Shown: positions 48,575-62,180 of the stretch, piece by piece
How the letters are laid out: every line of letters starts with the position of its first letter
How positions within the stretch are numbered: the stretch's first letter is position 1
From: Paragordius varius
Taxonomy: Eukaryota; Nematomorpha
DNA length: 64,000 nucleotides
Reading direction: 5' to 3'
Assembly: GCA_964247055.1 (NCBI GenBank)
Contig: OZ176051.1
Span: forward strand, 11,098,001-11,162,000
Translations under genes and position numbers: made by a program
The notes under the pieces: generated by a model
The model's input: only the letters and a program-made list of their open reading frames with translations
The model's database searches: none
Told to the model about the DNA's origin: nothing

Positions 48575-51500
48575 TTATATGTTATCGGGTTCAAATAATT
48601 TAGTTAAATCGGGTGCTGTGTTATCATTGCAATTTTCATTCATCATTTTGTTTGTCAAAGTTTCTAAACCTATGTTCGCATCAAAATGACGTGATATACT
48701 TTGAAGCCTTGTTGTCTCAGAATTATTTTTTGTAATAGTTGCCGTTTCAGATTTTATGGTTAGATAAGAGGAATTATGCTATCAAAAAAATTGTTAAAAT
48801 AAATTGTCAGTAATAATTAATATCGTTAATCATTAATACTTATTTGATATTTGAAATTACAATTGCTAAAATTTTGTGTTTTAAATTAAGATAGTTTATC
48901 CTTTTTTTCGGTATTATGTTAAACATAAAAGTTTACAAAATATAGGTAATATTGAATTTTCCAAATAATTTATTTTTAGGGTAAGTTTGAAACGTTCAGG
49001 ATTTAATTTTGAATGTTTATGGGTTAATTTAAGGTGTAAAAACTATTCGGAAAAAACTGAAAATAGGAAAATGCGCTTTAATATTTGAAAAGTCCTTTTA
49101 ACATTTAACATTTTTTTAAAAACAAACCTTAATAGAATTATTGATAGCTTGAGTTGCAGGAGTTTCTCCATGTTGACGTTTTAAATGGTATGGAGAATCA
49201 CGGACTATGTTTCGTGATCCTTTGTGAACCATTTTATTGCGATGACCACCTTTTAGAAAAAAATTTATGTTAAATAAATGGTTCATAATTGGAAATTTAA
49301 AAATATATAAAAAACACAAAATCTTACAAAAGAAAACAAGTTTTAAAAAAAATATTGGGTATAACAATACAAATAGCTTTTCTTGACGCAAAAGCACCAA
49401 AAAAACACATTTTTTTATATAAAAACTTTAATTAATATCAAAATATCTTATACTCACATTAAAACACCAATTAAATAAAAAACAACTTAAATTTAAATAT
49501 ATAAAGTACGATTTTTTCCTTTGGCCTGTTGATGTGAATTCGCCGCTGTATTTGGTTGCGAATTATCATTTTCCATACCATCATCTTGTATACTACTGCC
49601 CGCTTTAGAAGGGGAACTAAGAGTAGGTGTTGTGAACAATAATTCCTTCAAAACATCTCGACGATACTTGAAATTGGTTTGAAGCATATAATTTGGTTTC
49701 ATTAAATTTTCCAAATACGATTGAAACTTATGAGTGGCTATGGCTTCACGTTTTCCACTCATATCGTCTTTAAAAAATAAAATGAAAAAAAAATAAATTT
49801 CCGAAAAATAAAATCTAATTTTTTAAACATTTCTTTTTGATACAACCTACAGTTTTGTTAGCAAAATAAGAAATGATATACATTGGTAATACAAAAACTT
49901 TCATATAATGAGGATACAAAAACATGGATGTTTGATTTTAAATTTTCATAATTATAATGTTAACTATATATGTTTATAAACATTTTGCAGTTAATTTTTT
50001 ATATATTATAAAATTGAATTTTAAAAGTTTTACTGGATATTTTAGCCCATTTTAATTTATTGGTTTATATATCGTTTTTATATTTTTTATGGAAAAAAAA
50101 TATCTGACTATGTATATTTTGCATTTCATGCGGGGTATTTTAGAAATGGAAATAATTAAACATAATCTAAAAATAAATATTTATTATTTTTATAGCTTAG
50201 ACAATAAAATAATTAAAGCCATAAAACACAATTTAAATAGTAATAAATTAACTATTAATCATGAAACGTTTAATTCCGCGAAAACAAATTTAAAAGTTGG
50301 AGAAAATTAATAGGGAGGTTGAAAAAAATAGATTGATTACGTTATTAAATCACCGATCACCTATAGCTTAATAATGTAGTATTTTTATCAGTAATCAGAC
50401 TCGTAAAACAGATTTAGGTAGAAAGTCTTTTGTGACAAAAATCAACATGAAAATTTTTAATGTGAAAAAAATAAGGCAAAAATGACTATTATAACGATAA
50501 ACAAAATTTATATTACCTAAACAATCAACCAGCACTTTTTGACACAAAGTTGAGACTCGATTTCGTATTTGATTTATTAATGCATTTGATTCTTCCGCGG
50601 TCGATATATCTAATAATAATATGAATTGCAAATTTTCATGGATAGTAATGTTAAATAGCTAATATTTTTATAAAAAAAAATACAATTAGATATGACTTTT
50701 TATAATTTTTTTCTTAAAAAAACTATAACCGTAAATTAGAATTTTAAAATAAACTAATTATTTAGGAATCTTATTAGCGTTTCTTGTCATTTGTATTTAC
50801 TATATATTTAAAATGCGATTACATTTTTGGGACTAATTTATTTTTGATATAAACTTCACGATTGTTAGCAAATGAAATATTTTTATTGATAAACACTAAA
50901 TTATCCTAGATCCGTGACTTACTATGGAATGTTAATATGGCATTGACTATCAAAGATACTAATGACTCGGGATTCGTAGGGTAAAAAGCTTGAAGGCAAA
51001 CTAAACAAAGCGCTAAAAGATTCGTATCTACCTGTTCAAGATCTAAATGCAGACCTAAAATATTTGCATAAAAATCGTTTTTTTTGCATATTAGTATTGT
51101 ATTTTTGTTACATATGCAAATTTTAAATATATATTTTGTTTGTATGCTATCGTTTTTTTGTAAGATTTGCATTGTCTTATTTTTATATATTTGTACTATG
51201 CAAAAATCATATTCGTTTGTTACTCGAAATTTTATTGTTTTATGCAAATTATGTTCCCTTGAAAATAGTATATATAAAGGACAAAAAAACCCGAATAAAT
51301 ATCTTTCAAGCTTTACGACTTATACTTTTGTTAGTAATTTTATTGTGCCAAAATGAAAAAAATATTGTGATATAAAAATCTAACTTATATCCTCAGTGGT
51401 AGCGGTATCAAACAATAAAGGTTTGACCGAATAACTCAGAGCTAAGAGACATTTTTCCAATAAGAAATGGCCCACGTATTCATTGTCGAACAATAATGAT

Positions 51501-54500
51501 GTGGTGTTGTTTTGCGACTCATTAGGATTCATCGTATTATTCATTTTATGACATTCGTCAATCTTTCGCCGTATAATCTGCAAACAAACATTTTTTTTCA
51601 AATTAAATCAAAGAATTAATATGTTTATATAAATTTCCTGGGCAAAACCTTTCAATTTTGTATAAATCGGAAAATTATTGATCTATGAAAAGAAACTAGG
51701 ATCTGTTACCCTTTTAAGTAACAGTTTAAATATATCAAAATTTTTTAATTTATGGTATGGCAAAAAGTAATTTATGTTTTCATATTTTAAGGCATGATTG
51801 ATAGGTATCAGTATGCCGTAAGTAAAGACCCAATAAATTACGAAATACAGTATACATTTTAATGGTTGCCTTTTTCACACTATAGTAGGGTAATTCGCAA
51901 CACAGTAGTGTATGATGAGAAAAAACGAGGAAATCATGAATAAACAATTTTTTTCTTTCTTTTTTCCATACACTACTGTGTTGCGAATCGCCCTATGAGT
52001 TGAGCAACCATTAAAATTTATATGTATAACTTTTATATGTTTTTTATTTGCAGCAAATCAAAAAGTTTATCAGCCAGGTTTTTCATACATAATAACACCT
52101 TCCATTGTAAATATTCTTTTGAAAATGTCATCCAAATTAAATTAACAAAAATTATGATGGATTCAGAAAAAAATTACTATTTTATTTTTTTGTTATTCCC
52201 AACCCTTTTATAACAATACTTTTAAGATGAAGGGTTATTTATTAGCGTAAAAGACATTTTACCATTGAATATTTTCGACGCCTTTCCCCCACACACTTTT
52301 TTGATAAAAAATACATAGTTAATACCATAGAGCTCTTGTTTTTTCCATTCTTTAACAAATATTAATACCTATCAAACAAAACTTTGAAAAAGGAAACATA
52401 ACTGCAAATACATAATTTATACTGTCAGTTAAAAATGTTAAAAATTTAGAAATTTACTTTACAATATATATAACATAAGGCTTAATGAATTACCTCAAAA
52501 ACTATCATTTTAGCCAACGATAAAGCTTTGGAATATATAATTTTTTCACGGGCCGTAAGTAGATTGAATATGGTCGGTAAAAGAATATCATGAATTCGCT
52601 ATAAAATGTTAAAATTAAGCATTATACTTATACAGTAAAAGGTATTTTAAGAAAAAATGATTCAGAACTATATACAGGCATTGCATTTTGAAAAGGCGTA
52701 AATATACGCGATATTATATCCCTCTACTTGGAAACATTTGCCATATTAAGAATTTATTCATATTTAGGATCATCGAGCCTGAATAAAAATTTTACAAGTT
52801 ATAACACAAATTAATAAAGAAATTTAAAATGTTTTTAATAAATAGAAGACATACTGCATTGTTAAAAAATCTTTAGGGATGATGTATAGTATTATTAATA
52901 TTTTTATTTACATTAATTAATGTTGTAAAAAAACACAATGAAGAGAAATTATAATAATCTGGTATATATATAAAGTCAATTTGTCTAAAGTAATTATAAC
53001 CGCTAATAGGACATAAATAAAATTTAAGTAATAATAAAAACAATGATCTCATTATATAAAATGGTAATATTATACTTTCAATTAAATAAAATAAAAATTT
53101 CATATTAATTATTTATTATGTCAAGATGTATTTAGGGTTAACTTGCTATTCGACTTTTTTAAAGTAGTATAGATAAATCTCATTCTGATTTCTACCCAAT
53201 AGCTAAAGTCTTATTACAATGCCATTACAAAAAAACTTTTATTTTGATTTTTCTTATTTTCACTTTACTTTATATCATATTTGATCAAAAAATTTTGGAG
53301 ATAAAAATTTTCAGAAAAAATAAATATAAAAAACTTGTTGACTCATGATTGCCTTGCCAATCTGATTCATTTCCACAATATTTTCTGCATTTGGCTTCCT
53401 TACGGTGTTGTTATTATTGGTTTCAGAATAACTGTCTGTAGATAGATATCATTATAATATAGTGTAATGGTATCTAAATTTATCAAAAGTTAAATTACTA
53501 AAAACCTTTCATATCACATTGTCCACAAAAAATGTATATTGTTACAATATATATGTATGAAAAAAATTAATACACCATAAAAAATATTATAATTATGAAA
53601 GTTTATAAAATATTTTTTCAACATTCTACGTATTAAAGCGATAGGCATATAGTTATAGATTAGTCTGTAAAATTTTACCCACAAAATGAACCCATCATTA
53701 AAAGCTTTTTTTAAATACAGTATGGTGCTATGGTATATATTTTATTTTTTGTCTCAAAAATCACCTGGAACAGTGAACAAAAAATGAAGAAAATCTAGCA
53801 TTTCTTTCACAAACGTCCGGACTAAGTATTCATCAATGGCGTTTGCTTCCTCGTTTTTAGGTATATAATACCTACAAAAGAGAATGAATAAAATACCATA
53901 TTATGGTAAAATTTATGTACACTCTAAAGGCAAAAATTATTTAACCTTTCTGAAACAAAATAGTAATTTAATATTAATTAACAAAAGTGTACCAAGCGCC
54001 TGATAGAGTGAAGTAAAAATTGTTTTGTTGATCAATAATTTTCTTTGAGATGTGGATTGGGAACCAAGAGGTAATGTTTGATTCCTTTCATACGCATAAT
54101 CAATACTGTCTTCCTCAATTTTACAGCGTCGTGCCCAGTTAAAAGCACACATTTCAAGCCAGCTACTTAGGCAACATGATGAATTTGTCACCACAAATAA
54201 ATTGTACAATGTAATATCATACATGTTTTTATTGTGATGATGAGATGATAGAGATTTTACCATTGGTTTTAACATATTTGTTATAAAATTTTTGCTGTAA
54301 AACAAAAGTGACATTGGATTAGAAACATATATGTTGGAGGGTATATTCGACGGTATTGCTTCTATTGATGGACCCGATAATAAAGGGCTAAAAATGTTAA
54401 TAATTGCACTAATAGGTTGATTGTATTTAAAAAATGGACCATGTATAAGTCTTAGAGTAATAGGTATTTGATGATTCGTATTACTAAAAGACCATAAGGA

Positions 54501-57500
54501 CACGGACAAAGCAGAAGTCATTTCAACGATTTTACTATCATACTGTTTGGCAAGACGCAAAATCGTTAACATATCCCCGTTTTTTTGAACAAGGGACGTT
54601 ATGATACGAAAACATCGATCCAAATTAACACTAAAAAAACGATTTAAATCGCCCTTGATGGTTGTTTGTATGTCAAGGGTTTTAGGAACTACTAAATTTA
54701 TTGTTGGAAAAGTGTCAATTTCACTATCATTGTCCTCCGTTTCTTGATTAATTCTTAATTCTTCTGGCGATGATGTATCTTGCGGTGTGGAGGAAGACAC
54801 AATGGTAGAATTGTTGATTATGTTACGTTTTTCACTTATTGGTATGTCCATGATTGCGCATGATAAAACTAGCGTAGGACAAGGATTGGTGGTATTCGAA
54901 GCACTCTCAGCCATAATGTATGCCGCATTAAGTGACTGATGTTTTAACCAGCGTATTTTTTCCTTTACCCCCATTGTGTTAGTGGGAATGTGATAAATCT
55001 CATTAGGCATTATAATCGTAGGTCCTAAAAGGGTCATAACGTGCTCCGCAAAAGCTAAAATTACCGGTAAAAGTTGAACGTATGTGTTTGCTATAAATTG
55101 GTCAATCTCCAATTTGGTTAGACTTGATTGTTGATGCATACGAAATTCCTTTTGATTATCATCGACTGATGCAAATACGAATTCATATCGATGTATGATA
55201 GTTTGAAGTGCCAACAAGGAATATCCAAGCTAAAGCAAAAAACATAAAGACGTTTGGGTAACAAAAATTTACTACTTAAATAATGTCAAAGGATGTCGTT
55301 AATACATTATGTATAACTTTTTTTAACAAAATAAATCCAACATTATAAGCAAAATGCATCTCTATATGGTTAGTTAATATGATATTTCATTTAATATATT
55401 AAGAACCAATTAATTTTTTTGATTAACGATATTTTTATACAAATAAATCATCACCAATTAATATATTAACGACAATAAAAATATTTATTATAAAAACAAA
55501 CAATTTGGTTATACTTTGTGATATAAATTGTTAGGATCGTTACGCGTTAAGTTTAGGGTTTCTGGATTTTGATCTAAACCAAAAAAAGTGACAAAAGTCG
55601 GAAAATCGGATAATAGTCCGTCTTTGAGAGATGCTGACCCAAAAAAATTGCAAGGTTCCACCAAAATTTCCTAAGTTTTTTTGGGATTAAATATGAATTT
55701 ATTTTAAAATTAAAAGTAATATTAACGTACCTTTAGCAGGGATAATTTTAAATCTAAATCTTCATATCTTTCATTCCATAACATAATCAATGTTTCCAAA
55801 AGCGTGAATTTGTGTGAATATGATAATTCTGTATTTCTAATACGGATGAAATATAAAGTTGATAAATAAATTAAAGTTTGAACAACTTAAAATTAATTAA
55901 AATGTATTATAGTATATGCATTAAACAATAAATTTAAAAGAAGAATAAATTTTCCTTATAATACCGTACTTATGTGAAATTTCAAGTGATCACATTCAAT
56001 ATTTTCAACAAAGGACATATATATATATATATACACCATTTTCAATTCGAATTCACCCTTATTCAAATTCATTATTAAACAAATAAAATTCATTCCTTGA
56101 ACAATTCAAATTTACCCTAAAATAAATTATGTATTTTTTAAGATTAAAGATTACCTATTTTTTTTTGTTTTAAATTTAAATAATACTGAAAAGATAATAA
56201 ACTATGCCATTAAGATATATTTTATATTAATAATGAGTTATATTAGTTCGAAAATACATAAATTATTTTTAGGGTGAATTCGAATTGTTAAAGGGTGAAT
56301 TTGAACTGTAAATAACCAGTCTGGTTAAATAATATATAATAGTAAAATAATTCTTACTGTTGAAAATTTTGTAAAATTTGTTGTTTTACAAATGGGAAAT
56401 GTGGTATGATGTGTGCTTTATTGTTAGTTACCAATAAGATAAGTAGGGAACAGCAATGACGAATCAATTCTTTCAGGGATAATGATAAGCTGCCATAAAT
56501 GCTACTGTTACTATTGTTATCTATTTTATCCATATTTAAGTTATTTACCATGGTAGGTATTTGAAGGTATCCAAAGATCTACGCATAAAAAAATTGGTTC
56601 TCAAAATCGTTTAAGTGTAAATTGTATTAAAAAAAAATTTTATTATGAAAACCCCAATTACTTATATATATATATATATATACCAATTACAGTTCAAATT
56701 TACCCTTGAACAATTTAAAATCACCCTTGAACAATTTAAATTCACCCTTAAACAAATCAAATTCCCTTAAACAATTCAAATTCACCCTTAAACATTGCCC
56801 TCGAACAATACAAATTCACCCTCGAACATATGTTTATTAATATTAAAAATTATCTTTATTTTATAATATTTTTATAATATAAAATTCTGGTTAAAATTAA
56901 TATAATTCTGAAAAACTAATAAACTATGTCGTAAAAATATATTTCATATTAATGATGAGTTATATTATCTCGAAAACACATTAATGTAAGGTTGCAAAAA
57001 GTTCTGTAATCGTATCGTATATATATAGGAATTATCCAATAATAAAAGCTAACCTTTTCAATCAAGCATTTATATAAGTTGTAACATGTATTTTCCTCCT
57101 GAAAGATGTGAAAGAATGTTTTAAGATTCGATATAGTACTCAATATCATGGATAAAGTCGATATTATATATGAGATTGATTGATAGGGACCAAAATTTTG
57201 ATTCGGATTATTATTGTTTTTTGCAGTTTCAATCAGCGCATTCAAATAAACCTTATCTGCTTCGGTTAGTAATTTATGTAAGAGTGTTTGCAGTGAGGCT
57301 TTTGTCTAAAAATTTGTTTTGTAATTTAATTATATATAATTCTTAAACTTTTCTTGACAATAGTATAATTATAATCTGCAAAGGCCATATAACAAATTCA
57401 AATTCCTAAAGATTTCAATGTATTTAATCAAACTAAGAACATAAACTGCTACATAGTAACCTGGTCAGTATAAAAATTAATTTAATTTTAACATTCGACA

Positions 57501-60500
57501 CTAATTAAATCCGTAATTACTGTCGATGATTAATATAATATAGCTGATAATATAAAATCTCCTAAGGAAAATCTTAAGGAAAGTGAAATAATTGGATCGT
57601 AATGAATATTCTAGGCAAAAAAAATTACTTGCGATGGCAATGCACTGCGGCCTTGGAATGAATTGGTAAAATCAATCTTTTTGTAAATGTATGTAATAAA
57701 AGTTAAAGCTTCCCAACTAACATATTCATCCCCAACAGATGTAATAAATGATCCCTGGATACAGTAAATGGAAATAACTTATTGTAAATATAATTTTTTT
57801 TCAAAATAATTATATAAAATAAATTTCCTGAATCTCTTAAACCAGTGGTTCCCAAAAGGCGGGCGTAGAAAAATCCAAGGGGGGAGGGTGGCGCAAAAAA
57901 TTTTGAGAATTCAATTTAAAAATAAATCTAAAAACAAGGATTAATGAGGATCTTAAGGGCAAATTATCAAAACTTTTCACGATAGGAAAAAATATTTTAA
58001 CGATTGCATATACAAGAATCTTATTTTTATGATTGTTTTAATATTATAATAAATTTTTTATTTTTATCGTTGTTTTTTGGGGTAAGGGAGGGACAATACT
58101 TTTTTTTCAATTTAGTGGGGGGCGTAAACAAAAATTGGGAACCACTGTTTTAAACAATTTGATAATAAAAAACTGGAACCTGTATATTGGTTGAGGATGT
58201 CATTAATTGGCTAAGCTTGGGAGCTAACATACGATCCAAAATGAATGTTAAAACTGTCATGGGGTAAGTTTTTTGTAAATCACCCAAAAATATACGTGCT
58301 TCCTGTTTTAATCCATTATGAAAGGTTTTAAAAGCCGGATTTTCACTTATAACTTCTAAACGAGATTTATCTGATGTCTCTAAAACATTGGGCGAGTATA
58401 AACATTTTCCAACAGTGTAACACCAAATGAAATGTAAAATAAATGATTTTCGACTCTCGCTACCAACTTCAATAAAACATGCATCATTTATTATGTGGCT
58501 TTTCATTTCAAAATTTAGCATCTGTTTATGGTCACGTTCAATTTGACTGATTGCGAATCGGGGTTGTTCAACATACACGGGTAGGAAAGTATTATTCAGA
58601 AATTGTGTTAATGCATTCTGGATACCTTTGCTAAATATATCATACCATTTGGTCATGAGGTAAAGTATATTAGATTCATTATTATTACTATCTTTAATTC
58701 GAATGTGTTTGGCATTTGTTTGCGAAATTTGAGCAAGGGTTTCAGCCCCAAACTCCGTAACATTTTTGGGTAAAAGACCAACAAACATACAACCACCCAA
58801 GTTAGTAATTGATGTTGTATCATTCTCAGAAAATATAGATGCAAAATCTATTTTAAGCTCATCATTATTGGTAATGATATAGCCTTGCTCTAATACGTTT
58901 GTAAATGTCCGTACAATATTTTCGGCTAAGTTCGGTTGTTTTTCAAACACAAATGTCCATGTGACTAGGAATTTGGGTATATCACGTATATTGTGATAAA
59001 CTATATCTTTACTATCAATATTGGCACGTGTAAAAAAAGACGATTGGAAAAAGGTAAAAATTTCAGTCATATACAGGGATAAAATATGTTGGAGAAAATA
59101 TTTGCAAACTTCGTGACACTTGTAAACCTCTTGAGCGAAATCGTTATTTATAAAGTGTGTTAAACAACAATTTTGGGCTGATGATTTGCAGCCGTGTGAT
59201 ATTTGTTGAAAAACGGTTTGATAAGAACATATATCCGTCATAACGGAAAAATATGAAAAGAGTGCAGATAATTGTCCATTTTCAGCCAAAACAGTTAGGA
59301 AGGATGAAACATTCTATTATAAAACATATATTGCAGGTGTAATTATATCAAGAGATAATATTGGATCATTGGATTTCATTCAACATCTATACAAACATGT
59401 AATTTCAATAGTTGCAAAAATATTGATAAAAAATCGTTGGATTTAATTATCATTATAAATTAAACGTTAAATATGAAAATTTAACAAATATTCTAAGAGA
59501 AATTAAGTTTGAATGTAAGACTTTTTATAAATATGAAACGTTTTGATACTTATTTAAAAAAGAAATATAAAAATAGGGTTGAAATTTCAAAAACTTTTGT
59601 AAAAAACGGTTATAAATAGTCAGAGTATTATTTTTGATAATATTAAACCCTAATATATGATGCAGAATTTTTTAATGTAAAAGGATGTAATAATTCTTAA
59701 GGACATATTGAATTGTAGTAGGAGCATCTTTCATTTTTAAAAAAATTAGACTCTATAAAATTCATTCATTTGATATCTGATTTCAATATAAAGCCGCCCC
59801 GTTTAAATTGTTAAACTAAATTTCTAATATCCATATCGATATTAGCGTAAGAATTGTGAAGATTGTACTACCTTATTTAAAACGATTTCCTTTAGAAGGG
59901 ACAGCATCCTTAAACGCTTTTTACTAAGTCCATTTTCTGAAAAAAGCTTGATATATGATTGCGAATCAGGTGTAAAATTGCAAAGACCTGTCGGAAGAAC
60001 ATATTGTGTCAATATTTGTCCCATAGATGTTTGAAGTTGAAAATCAATCGGACTCCCAAAATTATACCAGGTACAAAAAGATTTCAAGGTTTGATAAGCT
60101 CCATTTTCCACTTGATCGATGATATTTGATTGATCAGAATTATTTAGGTTATTGCAAATTTTGAGCAATTTAAACATACATTTATAGATGTGTTCTAAAG
60201 CATCGGCCATCCGCATGTGATATTTATGAGATAAAATATATTGCTTATTAAATCGCTTAAGTGTTTCATTAAGTTGAGAAGCTAATATATATTCAGGATC
60301 ATAAATAGTGTCAGATATTTCCAAAAGTATATTTAAAACAACTTTTAATTTAATTCCATCGGTTTGAATGGAATCATTGGTGTAGTCCAATGACTTGCAC
60401 GTTTCATCTATGTATGTCATAAAAACGGGGTAAAATTTAGCCATATCAATTTGCAAAAAATCGACTAAATTTTTTAAAAATTGTCGTTGAACATTATGCA

Positions 60501-60866
60501 TACTAGGTTCGCTAAATAATTTTAACAAATAACGATTTTTATCAGAAAACAACTATATATTAAATAAATAAATATACCATATTATGCAGCATATAATTTT
60601 TTATTTTAGGTATATGATGATTAAGTTCATTCTTGCGAATAATGTTTGAGATCATATGATATCCATACAATGAAATATCTGACTCGTCTTCATTTTTCAA
60701 TAAATTCTCGATAACCGTTGTTAAATTCGTATCCAAATAGGTTTCTTCTAATATCTAAAACAATCAAATAATAAACAACCTTCGTATATCTTATTCTATC
60801 GGATTGCGGCAATATCGGGTTCGATAAAGCCGATAAAGCATTTTTAATTTGGACTGATCTTTCCAT
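48575..60866 (-). CDS. XPO5: Exportin-5-like nuclear export receptor
   Basis: RanGTP-dependent karyopherin; exportin-5 carries pre-miRNA and other double-stranded RNAs out of the nucleus. Eighteen exons (descending): 60866-60780, 60754-60578, 60552-59872, 59313-58180, 57754-57629, 57305-57054, 56578-56358, 55836-55731, 55229-53983, 53871-53765, 53435-53335, 52598-52494, 51577-51385, 51042-50923, 50609-50517, 49767-49510, 49249-49128, 48778-48575. Frame is continuous: 1777 residues (human 1204). Similar blocks in family order: RIRYTKILEET (human RYRLEALKFCEE); AYQTLKSFCTWY (AALNTLAGYIDW); YVSWEALTF (FVQWEAMTL); LIRHCCSLL (VRRHACSSI); LNRFFSVNLDRCF (MQRFFSTLYENCF); FLLEKCLLALSYS; C-terminal LTKLFEP (human LATIFEP). 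The excess length is in exons 4 and 9. Introns 1 and 2 are 25 nt. The 53983 donor is least certain. Confidence 0.85.
48840..49045. repeat. MITE family A fragment
   Basis: Decayed right arm (TTTAGGGTAAGTTTGAAACG, GGGTTAATTTAAGGTGTAAA) in the last XPO5-like intron. Confidence 0.4.
51863..52010. mobile_element. TTAA-flanked MITE, copy 2
   Basis: 148 bp, TGGTTGCC ... GAGCAACCA, flanked by TTAA at 51859-51862 and 52011-52014. Shares CACACTATAGT, AACACAGTAGTGTATG and CATACACTACTGTGTTGCG arms with copy 1 at 18470-18621. Lies in the XPO5-like intron between 52494 and 51577. Confidence 0.78.
52322..52378. repeat. Fragment of the outer mariner-like MITE
   Basis: ATACCATAGAGCTCTTG followed by TTTTTTCCATTCTTTA matches one arm of the element at 3443-3890 (there 3788-3832). 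Only a half arm remains. Confidence 0.65.
56034..56313. repeat. MITE family A, copy 5
   Basis: Left arm ACCATTTTCAATTCGAATTC and CCCTTGAACAATTCAAATTT; right arm GGGTGAATTCGAATTG then GGGTGAATTTGAACTGTAAAT. In the XPO5-like intron between 56358 and 55836. Confidence 0.65.
56684..56985. repeat. MITE family A, copy 6, expanded left arm
   Basis: The left arm starts ACCAATTACAGTTCAAATT and has about six tandem units of the TTCACCCTTGAACAA type; the right arm is missing or eroded. In the XPO5-like intron between 57054 and 56578. Confidence 0.6.
57843..58147. mobile_element. hAT-type MITE with 8-bp target duplication
   Basis: 305 bp, ends CAGTGGTTCCCAAAAGGCG and AAATTGGGAACCACTG. Flanks TCTTAAAC and TTTTAAAC (one difference). 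G-rich subterminal runs (GGGGGGAGGG, GTGGGGGGCG). In the XPO5-like intron after exon 4, its edge about 32 bp from the 5' splice site. Confidence 0.87.
60553..60577 (-). other. Ultra-short intron, 25 nt (XPO5 intron 2)
   Basis: GTATATTTATT...ATATATAG between MLHNM and LFSDKNRYL; phase 0. Contains an in-frame stop, so must be removed. Confidence 0.8.
60755..60779 (-). other. Ultra-short intron, 25 nt (XPO5 intron 1)
   Basis: GTTGTTTATT...GTTTTAG between RIRYTK and ILEETYLD; phase 0. Its length is not a multiple of three; removal restores the exportin frame. Confidence 0.85.
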
Positions 60867-61180
60867 ACCACGCGCTTTTTTTGCATTCAAGAAAACAGCA
60901 GTAGTAATATATTAAAATTTCAATGAATAGAGGAAATCAAAATATTTATAAAAGCATTTAAAATTATTTTACGGGGTCTTTATTACAAATTTTGCCATAT
61001 TAAAGCTCTCTCAGCATAGTTATTATTAAAATATTGTATTTATTAATATTATTTTTATATGGTCAATTGTTTTATCATAATTTTGCGATTGGGTTCTTTC
61101 ATAGGTTGAGACTGAATTTAGGGGGTATAAAATAGATTAAGCGTTTATAATTTAGTAAACCCCAGCCAGGTGTTTACGCG
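60867..61180. other. Upstream flank of the XPO5-like gene
   Basis: AT-rich, no recognised exon or element. The promoter of the exportin gene should lie here; no core motif can be claimed. Confidence 0.4.
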
Positions 61181-61254
61181 GTCTCATTTAGTAGTATAGA
61201 AAAAGGGCAGACCAATGTTTATCACCCTACAAATAAGTAGGATCCGTAAAAAAA

Positions 61255-61286
<32 letters not shown>

Positions 61287-62180
61287 CCGAAATCCTTTAT
61301 CAGGGCTTTGCGCAATGATAAGTTAAATATTAATGTTGAACATTGTGGGGCAAATGTAATGAAAGATTCTGTCCGGACTAGTTTTTGGCCAGGTATAAAC
61401 CAGGACATTCAAAATTATGTGGGATCTTGTATGAAATGTCAGTTGAATTGGTTAATAGTAAAGGCAATCCCATGATGAAATTTCCTAAGCGTATATGGGA
61501 ATGGATACATCTAGATATATCCGGTGCTAAAGAAGGGTTTTATTTGTTGGTAACTATCAATAGTAGCTCTAGATCGGTTGAAGAAGAGTTAAAATCTGCA
61601 AACATATTGCATTAGTTAGAAATTCGGTGCGTAAGATAGGGATTTCACGCATGATCTACCGATAATTCATATTTTGCATCAAAAGACTTTGATGATACCT
61701 CACAACAGGCAAACATTAAACATGTCACCCGTGCCTTCTATAATCCAAGAACAAATGGGTTGTTTGAACCTATTTACCTGCTTAGAGACGAACATATGTA
61801 TGGGGTTATCGCTTTGCCTTCAGGGCGTCATTTTTGATAAATATTACCACCCCTTTCTTATCAGTTAGAGGTACACCCTACAACAAGTAAACAAAACATC
61901 ATACACAATCAAATTCTAACATCAAACGTGGAGGTGTAAGTAAATAAAAAATAAAATCAATACCGGGTGGAGAAAAGTTCAATCTTGGAAAGAACTGGGG
62001 TACTCTCGCACATTGTAAAAGTTAGACGGTACTTACGAGTTTAGTGGGTCAACCAATAATCTGAAGGTGGTGAAGAAGCAACGGAAAAGTAAACGATAAA
62101 GGCACCCAGGTAGAAATATAAACTGAAAGGAGAAAGATCCAGAAAGCACAAGATCGGCTCGGATAAGGATATGTTAAATT
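61180..62180 (+). mobile_element. Decayed Ty3-type integrase fragment
   Basis: Plus-strand remnants of an integrase: zinc-finger part (WPGINQDIQNY, GSCMKCQ near 61.4 kb) and catalytic-core part (WEWIHLDISGAKEG, LLVTINSSSRSVE near 61.5 kb), then weaker traces to about 62.1 kb. Related to the integrase of the 29.7-34.2 kb element but much more diverged, thus older. Broken at many places; no LTRs identified. Confidence 0.7.

Noticed and set aside
50906-51247. 113-codon frame as an independent gene
   Set aside because: Only 51042-50923 fits: it is an exportin exon bounded by TTTAG and GTAAGT; the rest is intron.
61184-61408. 74-codon minus frame
   Set aside because: Antisense shadow of the integrase fragment and a TA microsatellite.
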